Assembly: GCA_964623915.1 (NCBI GenBank)
Contig: CAZUVQ010000037.1
Span: 1 to 15,721 of the forward strand
DNA from: CAZUVQ01 sp964623915
GTDB taxonomy: Bacteria > Bacillota > Clostridia > UMGS1883 > UMGS1540
Length of the DNA: 15,721 nt
Direction of reading: 5' to 3'
Positions within the stretch are counted from its first letter, which is position 1. Every line of letters starts with the position of its first letter. The notes beneath the pieces are model-generated. The model saw only the letters and a program-made list of their open reading frames with translations, did not search any database and was not told the origin of the DNA. The translations under genes and the position numbers were made by a program. Of this stretch, positions 1-7,960 are shown one piece after another.

Positions 1-16
1 TTGTTAAATTTTTTGG

Positions 17-45
17 TTGATTTAAATGCTAAAATGTGTTAAAAT
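17..45 (+). promoter_or_regulatory. Probable sigma-A promoter of the mutS operon
   Basis: A -35-like TTGATT (17-22) and a -10-like TAAAAT (40-45) are separated by exactly 17 bases. Transcription would start near position 52 and leave a leader of about 40 bases before the chosen mutS start. The -35 matches the consensus at 4 of 6 positions and the -10 at 5 of 6. The surrounding DNA is very AT-rich, so a chance match is possible. The in-frame ATG at 26 lies inside this element. Confidence 0.55.
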
Positions 46-77
46 ATTAATAATAAGCTATACCTACAAAAACCCTG

Positions 78-84
78 AAAGGAG
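78..84 (+). promoter_or_regulatory. Ribosome-binding site deciding the mutS start
   Basis: AAAGGAG lies 10 bases before the ATG at 95. The in-frame ATG at 26 has no comparable site upstream. The 23 extra residues it would add do not resemble a MutS N-terminus, whereas the protein from 95 begins in the usual way for the family. Confidence 0.8.
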
Positions 85-94
85 CACTTTTGCA

Positions 95-2692
95 ATGTCG
101 GGTTTAACACCTATGATGAAGCAGTATTTTAAAATAAAAGAGCAATACCGAGATGCTATTTTGTTTTTCAGGTTAGGCGATTTCTATGAAATGTTTTATG
201 ATGATGCTCACACTGCATCATCTGTTTTAAATATTGCGCTAACAGGTAAAAGCTGTGGCGAAGAAGAAAGGGCACCTATGTGTGGCGTTCCGTTTCACGC
301 TGCAGATTCATATATTGCAAAGCTCGTTGCGGCAGGCTTTAAGGTAGCTATATGTGAACAGGCTGAAGACCCGGCAACTGCCAAAGGCATTGTCAAAAGA
401 GAGGTTGTAAGGCTTGTAACACCCGGTACTATTTTAAATGATGAGCTGTTATCACAGAGAACAACAAATTATATGTGTTCCATATTTAAAACAGGTAAAA
501 GCTGTGGGATAACCTTTTGTGAGGCATCAACAGGTGAAATCATGACCACATCGTTTGAGGATGACAGCAACTGCGATAAAATAAAGGACGAAATTTCAAA
601 GTTTATGCCTGTTGAGATTATATATAACATAGAAGTTCAGGAAAACCGTGATTTTTTAAGCTTTATTAAAGAGAGAACTTCGGCTTTACCTGTTTTATAC
701 AATGATTTGTATTTTGAGACTGAATATACAAGAGAAACTGTTGCACAAAGGTTCGGAAGCGAAACAGAAAAGCTTGATGATTTAATGGCTTGCGCAACAG
801 GTGCTATTTTAACATATATTCATCAAACGCAAAGGGCAGAGCCAACGCATATAAAAAATATAGAGGTATACACAGCGGCACAATACATGTATATTGATTC
901 CGCTGCAAGGCGTAACCTTGAGCTTGTTGAATCAATGCGAGACAAAACAAAAAAAGGAACTCTTTTCTCGGTTTTAGACCATACAAAAACCGTTATGGGC
1001 TCACGTATGCTCAAAGGCTTTATTATAAGGCCTCTATTAGGATGTGCGGCAATCACATCAAGGCTTGGTGCCGTATCTGCCTTGACGAAAGATTTGCAAA
1101 TGCGTGAGGGCTTAAGCGAAAGCTTTTCTTATATTTCCGATATTGAAAGAGTGGCAAGCCGTATTGTTATGGGAACTGCTAATGCGAGGGACCTTGTCAG
1201 GCTTCGCACCTCCCTCCAGTACCTTCCGCAGATAAAAGAACTGCTGTCAGGTACAAAATCAACGCTTCTCACAGAGCAGAGTAAAAAAATTGACACGCTT
1301 GAAGATGTTTATGACCTTCTTTGTAGGGGAATAGTGGACGAACCTCCGCTAAATGTCCGTGATGGGGGAATGATTAGGGAAGGGTTTTCTGAAGAGCTTG
1401 ATGAGCTTAGAAGGGCAAAGGAAAACGGAAGCGGTTACCTTGATGAAGTTGAGGCAGAAGAAAGAGAAATTACTGGGATAAAAAATCTTAAAATTAAATA
1501 TAACCGTGTGTTTGGGTATTATATAGAAATATCAAATGTAAACAAGGATAAAGTGCCTGATTATTATATAAGAAAACAAACCGTTGTGAACGGTGAGCGT
1601 TACATAACACCTCGGCTAAAAGAAATAGAAGGCATAGTTTTAGGTGCGGCAGAAAAGATGGTCGCCCAAGAATACAAGCTTTTCACAAATATACGTGAAA
1701 GAATTGCAGGAGAAATTGCAAGAATTCAGAAAACCGCCAGTGCAATAGGCGTATCGGATGCACTCAATTCTCTGGCACATGTGGCTGTTAAAAACAATTA
1801 TTGCTGTCCTTCAGTAAATGTGGGCGATAAAATTGAGATAAAAAATGGGCGGCACCCTGTTATTGAGTTTGTTTCAAGGGACAATCTCTTTGTACCAAAT
1901 GATACTAATATTGATTGTGGTGAAAACCGTCTTGCAATAATTACCGGTCCAAACATGGCAGGAAAATCTACATATATGCGCCAAACAGCGCTGATTGCCA
2001 TAATGGCACAGATGGGCAGCTTTGTGCCTTGTGAAAGCTGTGATATTGGCATTATTGATAAGGTTTTTACCCGTGTCGGTGCGTCGGATGACCTTGCGGC
2101 AGGGCAGAGTACATTTATGGTAGAAATGAGCGAGGTTGCATCTATACTAAAAAATGCGACGGGCAGAAGCCTTATTATCCTTGATGAAATTGGCAGAGGG
2201 ACAAGCACTTATGACGGGCTTGCAATAGCATGGGCGGTGCTTGAATACTGTGCCGTAAAGCTTCGAGCAAAAACACTTTTTGCAACACATTATCATGAGC
2301 TGACACAGCTTGAAGAAAAAATGGAAGGTGTAATTAATTTAAGTATTGCCGTTAAAAAGAGGAATGACGATATTTTCTTTCTTCGCAAAATTGTAAGGGG
2401 AGGTGCAGACGAAAGCTACGGCGTTGAAGTTGCCAAGCTTGCAGGTGTACCCGAAAGTATAATTGACAGGGCTAAAAAAATCCTTACCGGTATAGAATCA
2501 GAAAACGGTGAAGTTAAGGTTGTGTCAAAAGCAAAAAAAAGTGGGGGAGAACAAAACGGACAAATTGGATTTTCAAATATTGCGCAAGAAGAATTGATTG
2601 ATAAAATTAAAAAAATTGATGCAAACATTCTGTCACCCATAGAGGCTCTTAACACGCTGTTTGAAATAGTAAAGGAAGCTAAAGAAATTTAG
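95..2692 (+). CDS. mutS: DNA mismatch repair protein MutS
   Basis: MutS recognises base mismatches and small loops and, on ATP binding, becomes a sliding clamp that recruits MutL in the cytoplasm. The protein is 865 aa, a normal length for the family. The mismatch-reading Phe-X-Glu motif is intact (F30-Y31-E32 within GDFYEMF). Connector, lever and clamp domains follow. The ATPase has Walker A GPNMAGKST (from G618), Walker B ending in D697-E698, and the downstream TRVGASDD and THYHEL motifs. Near the C-terminus Q823-I-G-F resembles the QLSFF-type sliding-clamp (DnaN) binding peptide of Gram-positive MutS (inference). It is followed by the short C-terminal oligomerisation helices (SPIEALNTLFEI). 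The start is at 95 rather than 26 because of the AAAGGAG site and the promoter spanning 26. mutL follows after 15 bases, so the two are surely co-transcribed. Confidence 0.98.
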   Translation: MSGLTPMMKQYFKIKEQYRDAILFFRLGDFYEMFYDDAHTASSVLNIALTGKSCGEEERAPMCGVPFHAADSYIAKLVAAGFKVAICEQAEDPATAKGIVKREVVRLVTPGTILNDELLSQRTTNYMCSIFKTGKSCGITFCEASTGEIMTTSFEDDSNCDKIKDEISKFMPVEIIYNIEVQENRDFLSFIKERTSALPVLYNDLYFETEYTRETVAQRFGSETEKLDDLMACATGAILTYIHQTQRAEPTHIKNIEVYTAAQYMYIDSAARRNLELVESMRDKTKKGTLFSVLDHTKTVMGSRMLKGFIIRPLLGCAAITSRLGAVSALTKDLQMREGLSESFSYISDIERVASRIVMGTANARDLVRLRTSLQYLPQIKELLSGTKSTLLTEQSKKIDTLEDVYDLLCRGIVDEPPLNVRDGGMIREGFSEELDELRRAKENGSGYLDEVEAEEREITGIKNLKIKYNRVFGYYIEISNVNKDKVPDYYIRKQTVVNGERYITPRLKEIEGIVLGAAEKMVAQEYKLFTNIRERIAGEIARIQKTASAIGVSDALNSLAHVAVKNNYCCPSVNVGDKIEIKNGRHPVIEFVSRDNLFVPNDTNIDCGENRLAIITGPNMAGKSTYMRQTALIAIMAQMGSFVPCESCDIGIIDKVFTRVGASDDLAAGQSTFMVEMSEVASILKNATGRSLIILDEIGRGTSTYDGLAIAWAVLEYCAVKLRAKTLFATHYHELTQLEEKMEGVINLSIAVKKRNDDIFFLRKIVRGGADESYGVEVAKLAGVPESIIDRAKKILTGIESENGEVKVVSKAKKSGGEQNGQIGFSNIAQEELIDKIKKIDANILSPIEALNTLFEIVKEAKEI
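200..222 (+). repeat. Perfect 8-bp inverted repeat early in mutS
   Basis: GATGATGC (200-207) and GCATCATC (215-222) are perfect reverse complements around a 7-base loop, followed by TGTTTT. It lies inside the mutS reading frame (codons about 36-43). It could form a hairpin in the mRNA. No function is shown and codon content may explain it. Confidence 0.4.
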
Positions 2693-2707
2693 GGATTGGA
2701 GAAAACA

Positions 2708-4567
2708 ATGGCTGAAATTAATGTTCTTTCTCCGGACGTTGCCGCTCTTATTGCGGCAGGAGAGGTAGTAGAACGCCCATCCTCGGTAGTCAAGGAGCTT
2801 TGTGAAAACTCAATAGATGCCGGTGCCAAAACAATCACAGTTGAAATAAAAAACGGCGGTATTTCTTATATTCGTGTAACTGATGACGGTTTTGGGATTA
2901 CTTCCGAAGATGTTCCCAATGCATTTTTGCGCCATGCAACAAGTAAAATATCAAAAAGCGTTGACCTTGAGAGTATATTAACACTCGGCTTTCGTGGAGA
3001 GGCACTGCATAGTATTTCCGCTGTCAGTATAATGGAAATGCTCACTTGTCCACGAGACGGTGAAGGGACATTTGCAAGGCTTGAAGCAGGTGAACTTGTA
3101 TCTCTAAATCCTGCCGGTTGTCCTGTTGGCACAACAATAACAGTAAGAAACCTCTTTTTCAATACGCCTGCAAGAATGAAGTTTTTAAAAAAGGATTCAA
3201 CTGAAGCCGGTTATATTGAAGATATATTGAGAAGGCTTGCCTTTGCAAGTCCCGATATTTCCGTTAAATTTCTAAATTCAGGCAAGGAAATTTTTTTTAC
3301 ACCGGGCGACAATATCTTGAAAAATACCGTTTATGCTATTTACGGAAAAGAAATTGCCACTTCAATGATAGAGGCAACTTATGAAGAAAACGGTGTTAAA
3401 GTCAGTGGTCTTATAGGAAAAGCAGAGCTTTCCCGTGGGAATCGCTCTTATCAGACGTTTTTTGTAAACGGCAGATGTGTTATAAACAAAAGCTTTTATT
3501 TTGCACTTCAGGAAGGCTATAAAAATCAGATGATGCAGGGAAGGTTTCCTGTTGCTGTGCTGAATATATATGTAAACCCGGCAATGTGTGATGTAAATGT
3601 ACACCCATCAAAAGCTGAAATAAAATTTTCGGATGACAGCATAATTTTCAGCGCAGTATATTGGGCGGCTAAAAATGCGTTGTTCGGGGTTACAGAGCAA
3701 AGAAGCATGAATTTTCCTTTGCAGAAAAAAGCATTTGATGTGCCACAGCAAGCAGTCAAGCAAAGTACTATATCAGATGTTGTGCCTTCAGACAAAACAA
3801 AAGAGATGACAAAAACTCAATATCCTGTTCAAGGTGAATATAATAAACCGCTGTGGGAAAAATTTAACAATATGAAAAATTCTTCCGGCTCATCTGTCAG
3901 GGCGCAGGAAGATGCATTTTCGGCAAAATCTTTTCCCGTAACAGAAAAAAAGCCTGTGCATACGGTAACTGATATAAAAGAGGGAAAAAAGCAGATTCCC
4001 GATATTAAAATACTTGGGCAAATGTTTGAAACATATATTGTTGCGCAGGTTGGTGATGATATGCTTTTGCTTGATCAGCATGCAGCCCATGAGAGGCTTA
4101 TATACAACAGTCTTGTTAAAAAATCTGATGAAAAAGCTGTTTCTCAAGTACTTCTTGCCCCTGAGACCATAGAATTATCTGGCAGTGATTTCAGTACTTT
4201 TCACGAAAATCAAGATTTTTTTGTAAAATACGGTTTTGAAGTTGACGAGTTCGGGCATAACACAGTGAGAATAAGTGCCATTCCCGATAGCATTGTCGGT
4301 CAGGATATAACAGAAGCCTTTTGTGAAATGCTTGAAGTTTTGGGTAATACCAGAGAAAAAACATCAGGTTTATCGGATAAGGCACTCTATCGTATGGCTT
4401 GCCGTGCGGCACTTAAGGCAGGGCAGCAGTTATCCTTGTTTGAGCAACGGGAGCTAATTTTGAAAATATTGGATGAAGACGGTCAGGTTACCTGTCCGCA
4501 TGGAAGGCCTGTTATATTAAAGCTTACAAAAACTCAGATAGAAAAACAGTTTAAAAGGATTGTGTGA
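2708..4567 (+). CDS. mutL: DNA mismatch repair protein MutL, endonuclease type
   Basis: MutL couples mismatch recognition by MutS to strand removal. The protein is 619 aa. The N-terminal GHKL ATPase has its hallmarks: IAAGEVVERP (I15-P24), the ATP-hydrolysis Glu (E30), ENSIDAGA, DDGFGI and GFRGEAL. A variable linker covers about residues 335-435. The C-terminal domain carries the nuclease-type metal site: D456-QHA-x2-E462, A564-C565-R566 and C596-PHGRP. A clamp-binding peptide Q480-V-L-L-A-P485 fits the QxxLxP pattern known from Bacillus MutL. The last Glu of the DQHA(x)2E(x)4E motif is Asn here (N467), which is unusual. ATG 2708 is chosen because GGAG lies 6 bases upstream and the family N-terminus starts there; a TTG at 2696 would add four residues. 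The stop overlaps the miaA start by one base. Confidence 0.97.
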   Translation: MAEINVLSPDVAALIAAGEVVERPSSVVKELCENSIDAGAKTITVEIKNGGISYIRVTDDGFGITSEDVPNAFLRHATSKISKSVDLESILTLGFRGEALHSISAVSIMEMLTCPRDGEGTFARLEAGELVSLNPAGCPVGTTITVRNLFFNTPARMKFLKKDSTEAGYIEDILRRLAFASPDISVKFLNSGKEIFFTPGDNILKNTVYAIYGKEIATSMIEATYEENGVKVSGLIGKAELSRGNRSYQTFFVNGRCVINKSFYFALQEGYKNQMMQGRFPVAVLNIYVNPAMCDVNVHPSKAEIKFSDDSIIFSAVYWAAKNALFGVTEQRSMNFPLQKKAFDVPQQAVKQSTISDVVPSDKTKEMTKTQYPVQGEYNKPLWEKFNNMKNSSGSSVRAQEDAFSAKSFPVTEKKPVHTVTDIKEGKKQIPDIKILGQMFETYIVAQVGDDMLLLDQHAAHERLIYNSLVKKSDEKAVSQVLLAPETIELSGSDFSTFHENQDFFVKYGFEVDEFGHNTVRISAIPDSIVGQDITEAFCEMLEVLGNTREKTSGLSDKALYRMACRAALKAGQQLSLFEQRELILKILDEDGQVTCPHGRPVILKLTKTQIEKQFKRIV

Positions 4568-5499
4568 TGATACCCTTAGTAATAATTGCCGGGCCCACAG
4601 CATCGGGCAAAACAGCACTTGCAATAAAGGTTGCAAAAAAAATTGGCGGTGAAATAATTTCTGCCGATTCTATGCAAATTTATAAATATATGAACATAGG
4701 CACAGCAAAGCCTGATATAGAGGAAATGGATGGGGTTTATCATCATCTCATTGATTATGTTGACCCTTCGTACAATTATTCTCTTTCTGAATATGTGCGT
4801 GATGCAAAAAAAACAATAGAGCAAATATGGGAAAGAGGCAAAATACCTATACTTGCCGGTGGAACAGGGCTTTATATTGACCACGTGGTTTATAATGTTT
4901 TACTTTCAAGTGCGCCGGTTGATATTAATCTTCGAAAAAAACTAACAGATGAAGCCGCAGAAGTAGGCGGCGACGCTATGCTCTCAAAGCTTAGTGCCGT
5001 TGACCCAAAGACCGCCGAAAAGCTGCATTCAAATGATGTTAAGAGAATCGTTCGTGCGCTTGAAGTATACACTCTTACAGGGAAAACAAAAACCGAATGG
5101 GATAAGGAATCCATGCAAAACGAAAAAATATACGATTATTTGTATTTTGCTATTGCAACACAAAGAGATATTTTGTATAATAGAATAAATCTGCGTGTTG
5201 ACAATATGGTATCGGCAGGGCTTTTTGAAGAAGCCGCCTCCCTTCAAGAGAAGTATTTCAGGGATAACACTGCGGCACAGGGAATTGGATATCGTGAAAC
5301 AGGGTATTTTTTGCGGGGGCTTACAACCCGTGATGAAACTATAAGGCTTATAAAGAGAAATACACGCCATCTTGCAAAAAGGCAGATGACATGGTTTAAT
5401 AAAAACAACGACATTATATGGATAGACGCACAAGATGAAGATAAATGCACAAAAAAAATATTCGAAAGGTGGAGCATAAACAGTGCGGACGGCAGTTAA
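4567..5499 (+). CDS. miaA: tRNA dimethylallyltransferase MiaA
   Basis: MiaA transfers a dimethylallyl group to N6 of adenosine 37 in tRNAs that read UNN codons, which steadies codon pairing. The protein is 310 aa, the usual length. The P-loop GPTASGKT (G9-T16) is followed by the signature ISADSMQIYKYMNIGTAKP (from I31), which holds the catalytic Asp (D34). HHLIDY, GGTGLYI, the QGIGYRE segment and the C-terminal RNTRHLAKRQMTWF tRNA-contact region are all present. The ATG at 4567 shares one base with the mutL stop and has AAAAGGAT upstream; a GTG three bases earlier is an equal alternative. The gene sits directly after mutL, a frequent arrangement in Firmicutes, but no hfq follows. Its last codons overlap the next gene by 17 bases. 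Confidence 0.97.
   Translation: MIPLVIIAGPTASGKTALAIKVAKKIGGEIISADSMQIYKYMNIGTAKPDIEEMDGVYHHLIDYVDPSYNYSLSEYVRDAKKTIEQIWERGKIPILAGGTGLYIDHVVYNVLLSSAPVDINLRKKLTDEAAEVGGDAMLSKLSAVDPKTAEKLHSNDVKRIVRALEVYTLTGKTKTEWDKESMQNEKIYDYLYFAIATQRDILYNRINLRVDNMVSAGLFEEAASLQEKYFRDNTAAQGIGYRETGYFLRGLTTRDETIRLIKRNTRHLAKRQMTWFNKNNDIIWIDAQDEDKCTKKIFERWSINSADGS
5465..5474 (+). promoter_or_regulatory. Ribosome-binding site inside miaA supporting a GTG start
   Basis: AAAGGTGGAG lies 8 bases before the GTG at 5483, within the end of miaA. No ATG in the right frame occurs nearby. The GTG start gives a short charged N-terminus directly before a hydrophobic segment, as expected for a membrane anchor. Confidence 0.7.
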
Positions 5500-6673
5500 G
5501 ATAGTTACGGTACTTCTTGTTGTTTTTCTTATCTGGAATATCTATGTATATATTTTCGGAAAAGATACCACTACTCTTGCGGTTGTTGGTACGATTAGTG
5601 ACTATGTGAGTGCTGAAGGCCATCTTATAAAAAATGAAACGCTCATAAAAGCACCTTCTGACGGTGTGCTGCAGCCTTATGTATCTGATTGTGAGAAGGT
5701 TGGAAAAGGTATGACAATGGCAGCGGTTTTAAGTGGAGAAACGGACGAGGCAGCAAGGTCACAAATGACTGAAATAAAAAGCCGTATTTCTGCGCTTGAG
5801 GATAGCTTGGCAAACGGTGATAGTTTTAAGGATGACATTTTAAGTATAGATGCAAGCATTGATGAGAATATTTCAGATATAGTTAAATATGCCTCAAGGG
5901 GCAAAATGATAAATATTAATCATTTCAAAAATGAAATTATAATGCTGTCAGACAGGCGAAATGCTGTAATCGGCGATAATGGTCAGCAAATATTAAGCAG
6001 TCTGAAAGCGCAAAAGCTTGAGCTTGAATCAAGGCTTGGGAATATAATAAATGAAATCCATGCGCCTGTTTCAGGTGTATTTACTGCAAGAACCGATGGT
6101 CTTGAAGAAAAACTCATGCCGTCAAGGCTTGATAAAATTACCGTTTCTGAGATTGAAAGTATAAAAAATGTAAAGCCTGTAACACAGACAAAGGTTTTAA
6201 AAGGCGATGTCATTTGCAAGCTCATTGATAATTTTGAATGGTACATGGCCGTTGTGCTCAACGAAGAAGAGGCAAACGGACTTGAAGAAGGAAAATTCAT
6301 TAAAATAGCTTTCCGTGATGCGGACAGTGAAAAAGTATCATCATATATTCAAAGGGTGTCACCACCGGAAAACGGAAAGGTTTTAGTAATTTTCAGATTG
6401 AATTATGACTTAAAAGGTATATTGCATAACCGCCATGTCAGCATTGATATAATAAAATCAACAAATGAGGGTTTCAGGTTGCCGATAGGTGCGCTTTGCG
6501 TTGTTGATAGCAAAACAGGCGTGTACGTTAAAAACGGTGCTGAAAAGAAGTTTTGTGAGGTTGAAGTTCTTTATCGTAATGATGACTATATGATTGTTAA
6601 AGAGGATAACACAAAATCAGGTGGTCTTCTACTTTTTGACAATGTGGTGATAAGCGGGGCGAAAAATGACTAA
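5483..6673 (+). CDS. Membrane-anchored HlyD/lipoyl-type adaptor of unknown role
   Basis: The layout resembles membrane-fusion (HlyD-family) adaptors; the exact function is not known. It is 396 aa. Residues about 7-25 form one transmembrane segment, so the rest is probably outside the membrane. A first barrel-sandwich (lipoyl-like) half lies at about 35-85 (AEGHLIKNETLIKAPSDGV). A helical, likely coiled-coil stretch follows at about 92-190, then a second lipoyl half at about 191-250 (INEIHAPVSGVF, with H193-A-P195). A beta-rich C-terminal part runs to the end. HlyD proteins normally partner an ABC or RND pump, but none is encoded nearby. It overlaps miaA by 17 bases and yggS by 8, so its translation looks coupled to both. 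Placement just before yggS-sepF-divIVA suggests an envelope or division-linked role, which is inference. Confidence 0.75.
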   Translation: MRTAVKIVTVLLVVFLIWNIYVYIFGKDTTTLAVVGTISDYVSAEGHLIKNETLIKAPSDGVLQPYVSDCEKVGKGMTMAAVLSGETDEAARSQMTEIKSRISALEDSLANGDSFKDDILSIDASIDENISDIVKYASRGKMININHFKNEIIMLSDRRNAVIGDNGQQILSSLKAQKLELESRLGNIINEIHAPVSGVFTARTDGLEEKLMPSRLDKITVSEIESIKNVKPVTQTKVLKGDVICKLIDNFEWYMAVVLNEEEANGLEEGKFIKIAFRDADSEKVSSYIQRVSPPENGKVLVIFRLNYDLKGILHNRHVSIDIIKSTNEGFRLPIGALCVVDSKTGVYVKNGAEKKFCEVEVLYRNDDYMIVKEDNTKSGGLLLFDNVVISGAKND

Positions 6674-7346
6674 TAATGTGTTAGACGTTCTTGATAGAGT
6701 AAGAGTAGCTGCAATAAAGTGCGGCAGAAACCCTGACGATATTATTGTAGTGGCAGCAACTAAAACTGTTGATGCGAAAAGAATTAATGAAGCCATAGAA
6801 GCCGGGATAAAATATGTAGCAGAAAACAGGGTTCAGGAGTTTCGGGAGAAAACAAATTTTATTTCACCGGTGGCAAAACAACATTTTATCGGGCATTTAC
6901 AGACAAATAAAGCAAAATATATCGTTGGCAAGGTTGAGCTTATTCAATCGGTAGACAGTGAAAAACTGCTTGATGAGATACAAAGGCTTGCTGAAAAACA
7001 GGGTATAATTCAAAAGGTTCTTATTGAAGTAAACGTATCGCAGGAAAAATCAAAGTTTGGCGTTCCGCCTTGCGATGTGGATAAAATCCTTTTAAATAAT
7101 GAAAACAGAAGCAACGTCAAAGTGTGCGGTATGATGACTATTGCTCCAAATTACGCAGACGGTGACATTTTGCGTCAAGTTTTTCGCAATTTATACAATT
7201 TATTCCTTGACATATCACAAAAAAAATACCATAATAGTAATATGGAGTTTTTGTCGATGGGTATGAGTACCGATTTTGAAGTTGCTATAAAAGAAGGTGC
7301 TAATATTATAAGAGTAGGCACTGCAATTTTCGGCAGTAGAGATTAG
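6666..7346 (+). CDS. yggS: YggS-family pyridoxal phosphate homeostasis protein
   Basis: This family (PLPBP; YggS in E. coli, YlmE in Bacillus) binds pyridoxal phosphate without catalysing a known reaction and helps keep the vitamin B6 and amino-acid pools balanced. The protein is 226 aa, typical. It is a single TIM-barrel domain resembling the N-terminal part of alanine racemase. The PLP-binding lysine is K33 in VVAATKT. Other family motifs are VAENRVQEF, HFIGHLQTNKAK, SVDSEKL, EVNVSQEKSKFG, MTIAP and the C-terminal SMGMSTDFEVAIKEGANIIRVGTAIFG, which holds the phosphate. The ATG at 6666 lies inside the end of the adaptor gene, with a GGGG-type site at 6656-6659. The position upstream of sepF is the conserved Gram-positive arrangement. 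Confidence 0.96.
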   Translation: MTNNVLDVLDRVRVAAIKCGRNPDDIIVVAATKTVDAKRINEAIEAGIKYVAENRVQEFREKTNFISPVAKQHFIGHLQTNKAKYIVGKVELIQSVDSEKLLDEIQRLAEKQGIIQKVLIEVNVSQEKSKFGVPPCDVDKILLNNENRSNVKVCGMMTIAPNYADGDILRQVFRNLYNLFLDISQKKYHNSNMEFLSMGMSTDFEVAIKEGANIIRVGTAIFGSRD

Positions 7347-7424
7347 AGCAAAAACACAGGCAGCCATTTTCTATTGGTGAAGAAATAAATTACACATAGT
7401 TTAAATTTGAAAGGATTGATTTCG

Positions 7425-7892
7425 ATGGCAAAAATATTAGGGAAAATCGGAGATTTGTTTTTTGGCGGAGACGATGAATTTGATGAATATGAAGAAATAA
7501 CGCAGGAAAAGGAACCGTTTTTTTCGCAAGATTTTCAGTCAACTCCTGCTAAACCAACACCAGCAGTTCAGAAAAAAGGCAGCAGAGTTGTAAATATTGC
7601 TGCAACTACACAGCTTGAAGTTGTTGTTATGCAGCCACAGACATATGAGGATTCACGCGATGTTGCCGACAGGCTGAAAAGCAAAAAGGCTGTAGTGATA
7701 AATCTTGAAGAGCTTTCAAAAGAAGATGCCATTAAGGTGCTTGATTTTGTAAGTGGTGTTGTTTATGCCCTTGAGGGAGATATACAGAAGGTTTCAAGCG
7801 GTATTTTCCTTATTGCACCTTATAATGTAAGCATAGCCGGAGAGGTTCGTGATGAGCTTAAGAGTACCGGTATATTCCCTTGGAATTATTAA
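7425..7892 (+). CDS. sepF: Cell division protein SepF
   Basis: SepF tethers FtsZ to the membrane and shapes the septum in Gram-positive bacteria. The protein is 155 aa. The first dozen residues (MAKILGKIGDLFFG) form the expected amphipathic membrane-targeting helix. An acidic flexible linker follows (about 15-60). The compact FtsZ-binding alpha/beta core covers about 65-150: the TYEDSRDVADRLKSKKAVVINLE region, then a helix with LDFVSGVVYALEGDIQKV, and a last strand SGIFLIAPYNV. The start is ATG 7425, with GAAAGGAT upstream; a TTG at 7407 would add six residues not seen in the family. A 78-base spacer separates it from yggS, with only a weak promoter-like match. It is followed by a divIVA-type gene, without the ylmG and ylmH that often lie between. 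Confidence 0.96.
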   Translation: MAKILGKIGDLFFGGDDEFDEYEEITQEKEPFFSQDFQSTPAKPTPAVQKKGSRVVNIAATTQLEVVVMQPQTYEDSRDVADRLKSKKAVVINLEELSKEDAIKVLDFVSGVVYALEGDIQKVSSGIFLIAPYNVSIAGEVRDELKSTGIFPWNY

Positions 7893-7946
7893 GAAGTCTC
7901 CTGCAAAGTTTATAAATGATTGATTTTTCACAACAAAATAAATTTC

Positions 7947-7951
7947 GGAGG
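7947..7951 (+). promoter_or_regulatory. Ribosome-binding site deciding the divIVA-like start
   Basis: GGAGG is 3 bases from the ATG at 7955, 9 from the ATG at 7961 and 12 from the ATG at 7964. Spacing favours 7961. Starting there or at 7964 also gives the family-like beginning (MTPLEL). Confidence 0.7.
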
Positions 7952-7960
7952 TAAATGCTT

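Noticed and set aside
1580..1594. Perfect 6-bp inverted repeat ACCGTT/AACGGT inside mutS
   Set aside because: It is short and inside a conserved coding region, with no U-run or other sign of function.
1798..2208. Minus-strand open frame opposite the MutS ATPase domain
   Set aside because: It is the antisense shadow of a strongly conserved coding region.
7374..7402. Promoter-like TTGGTG and TAGTTT with 17-base spacing before sepF
   Set aside because: The -10 matches only half of the consensus and the spacer is AT-rich, so I did not call it. An internal promoter here remains possible.
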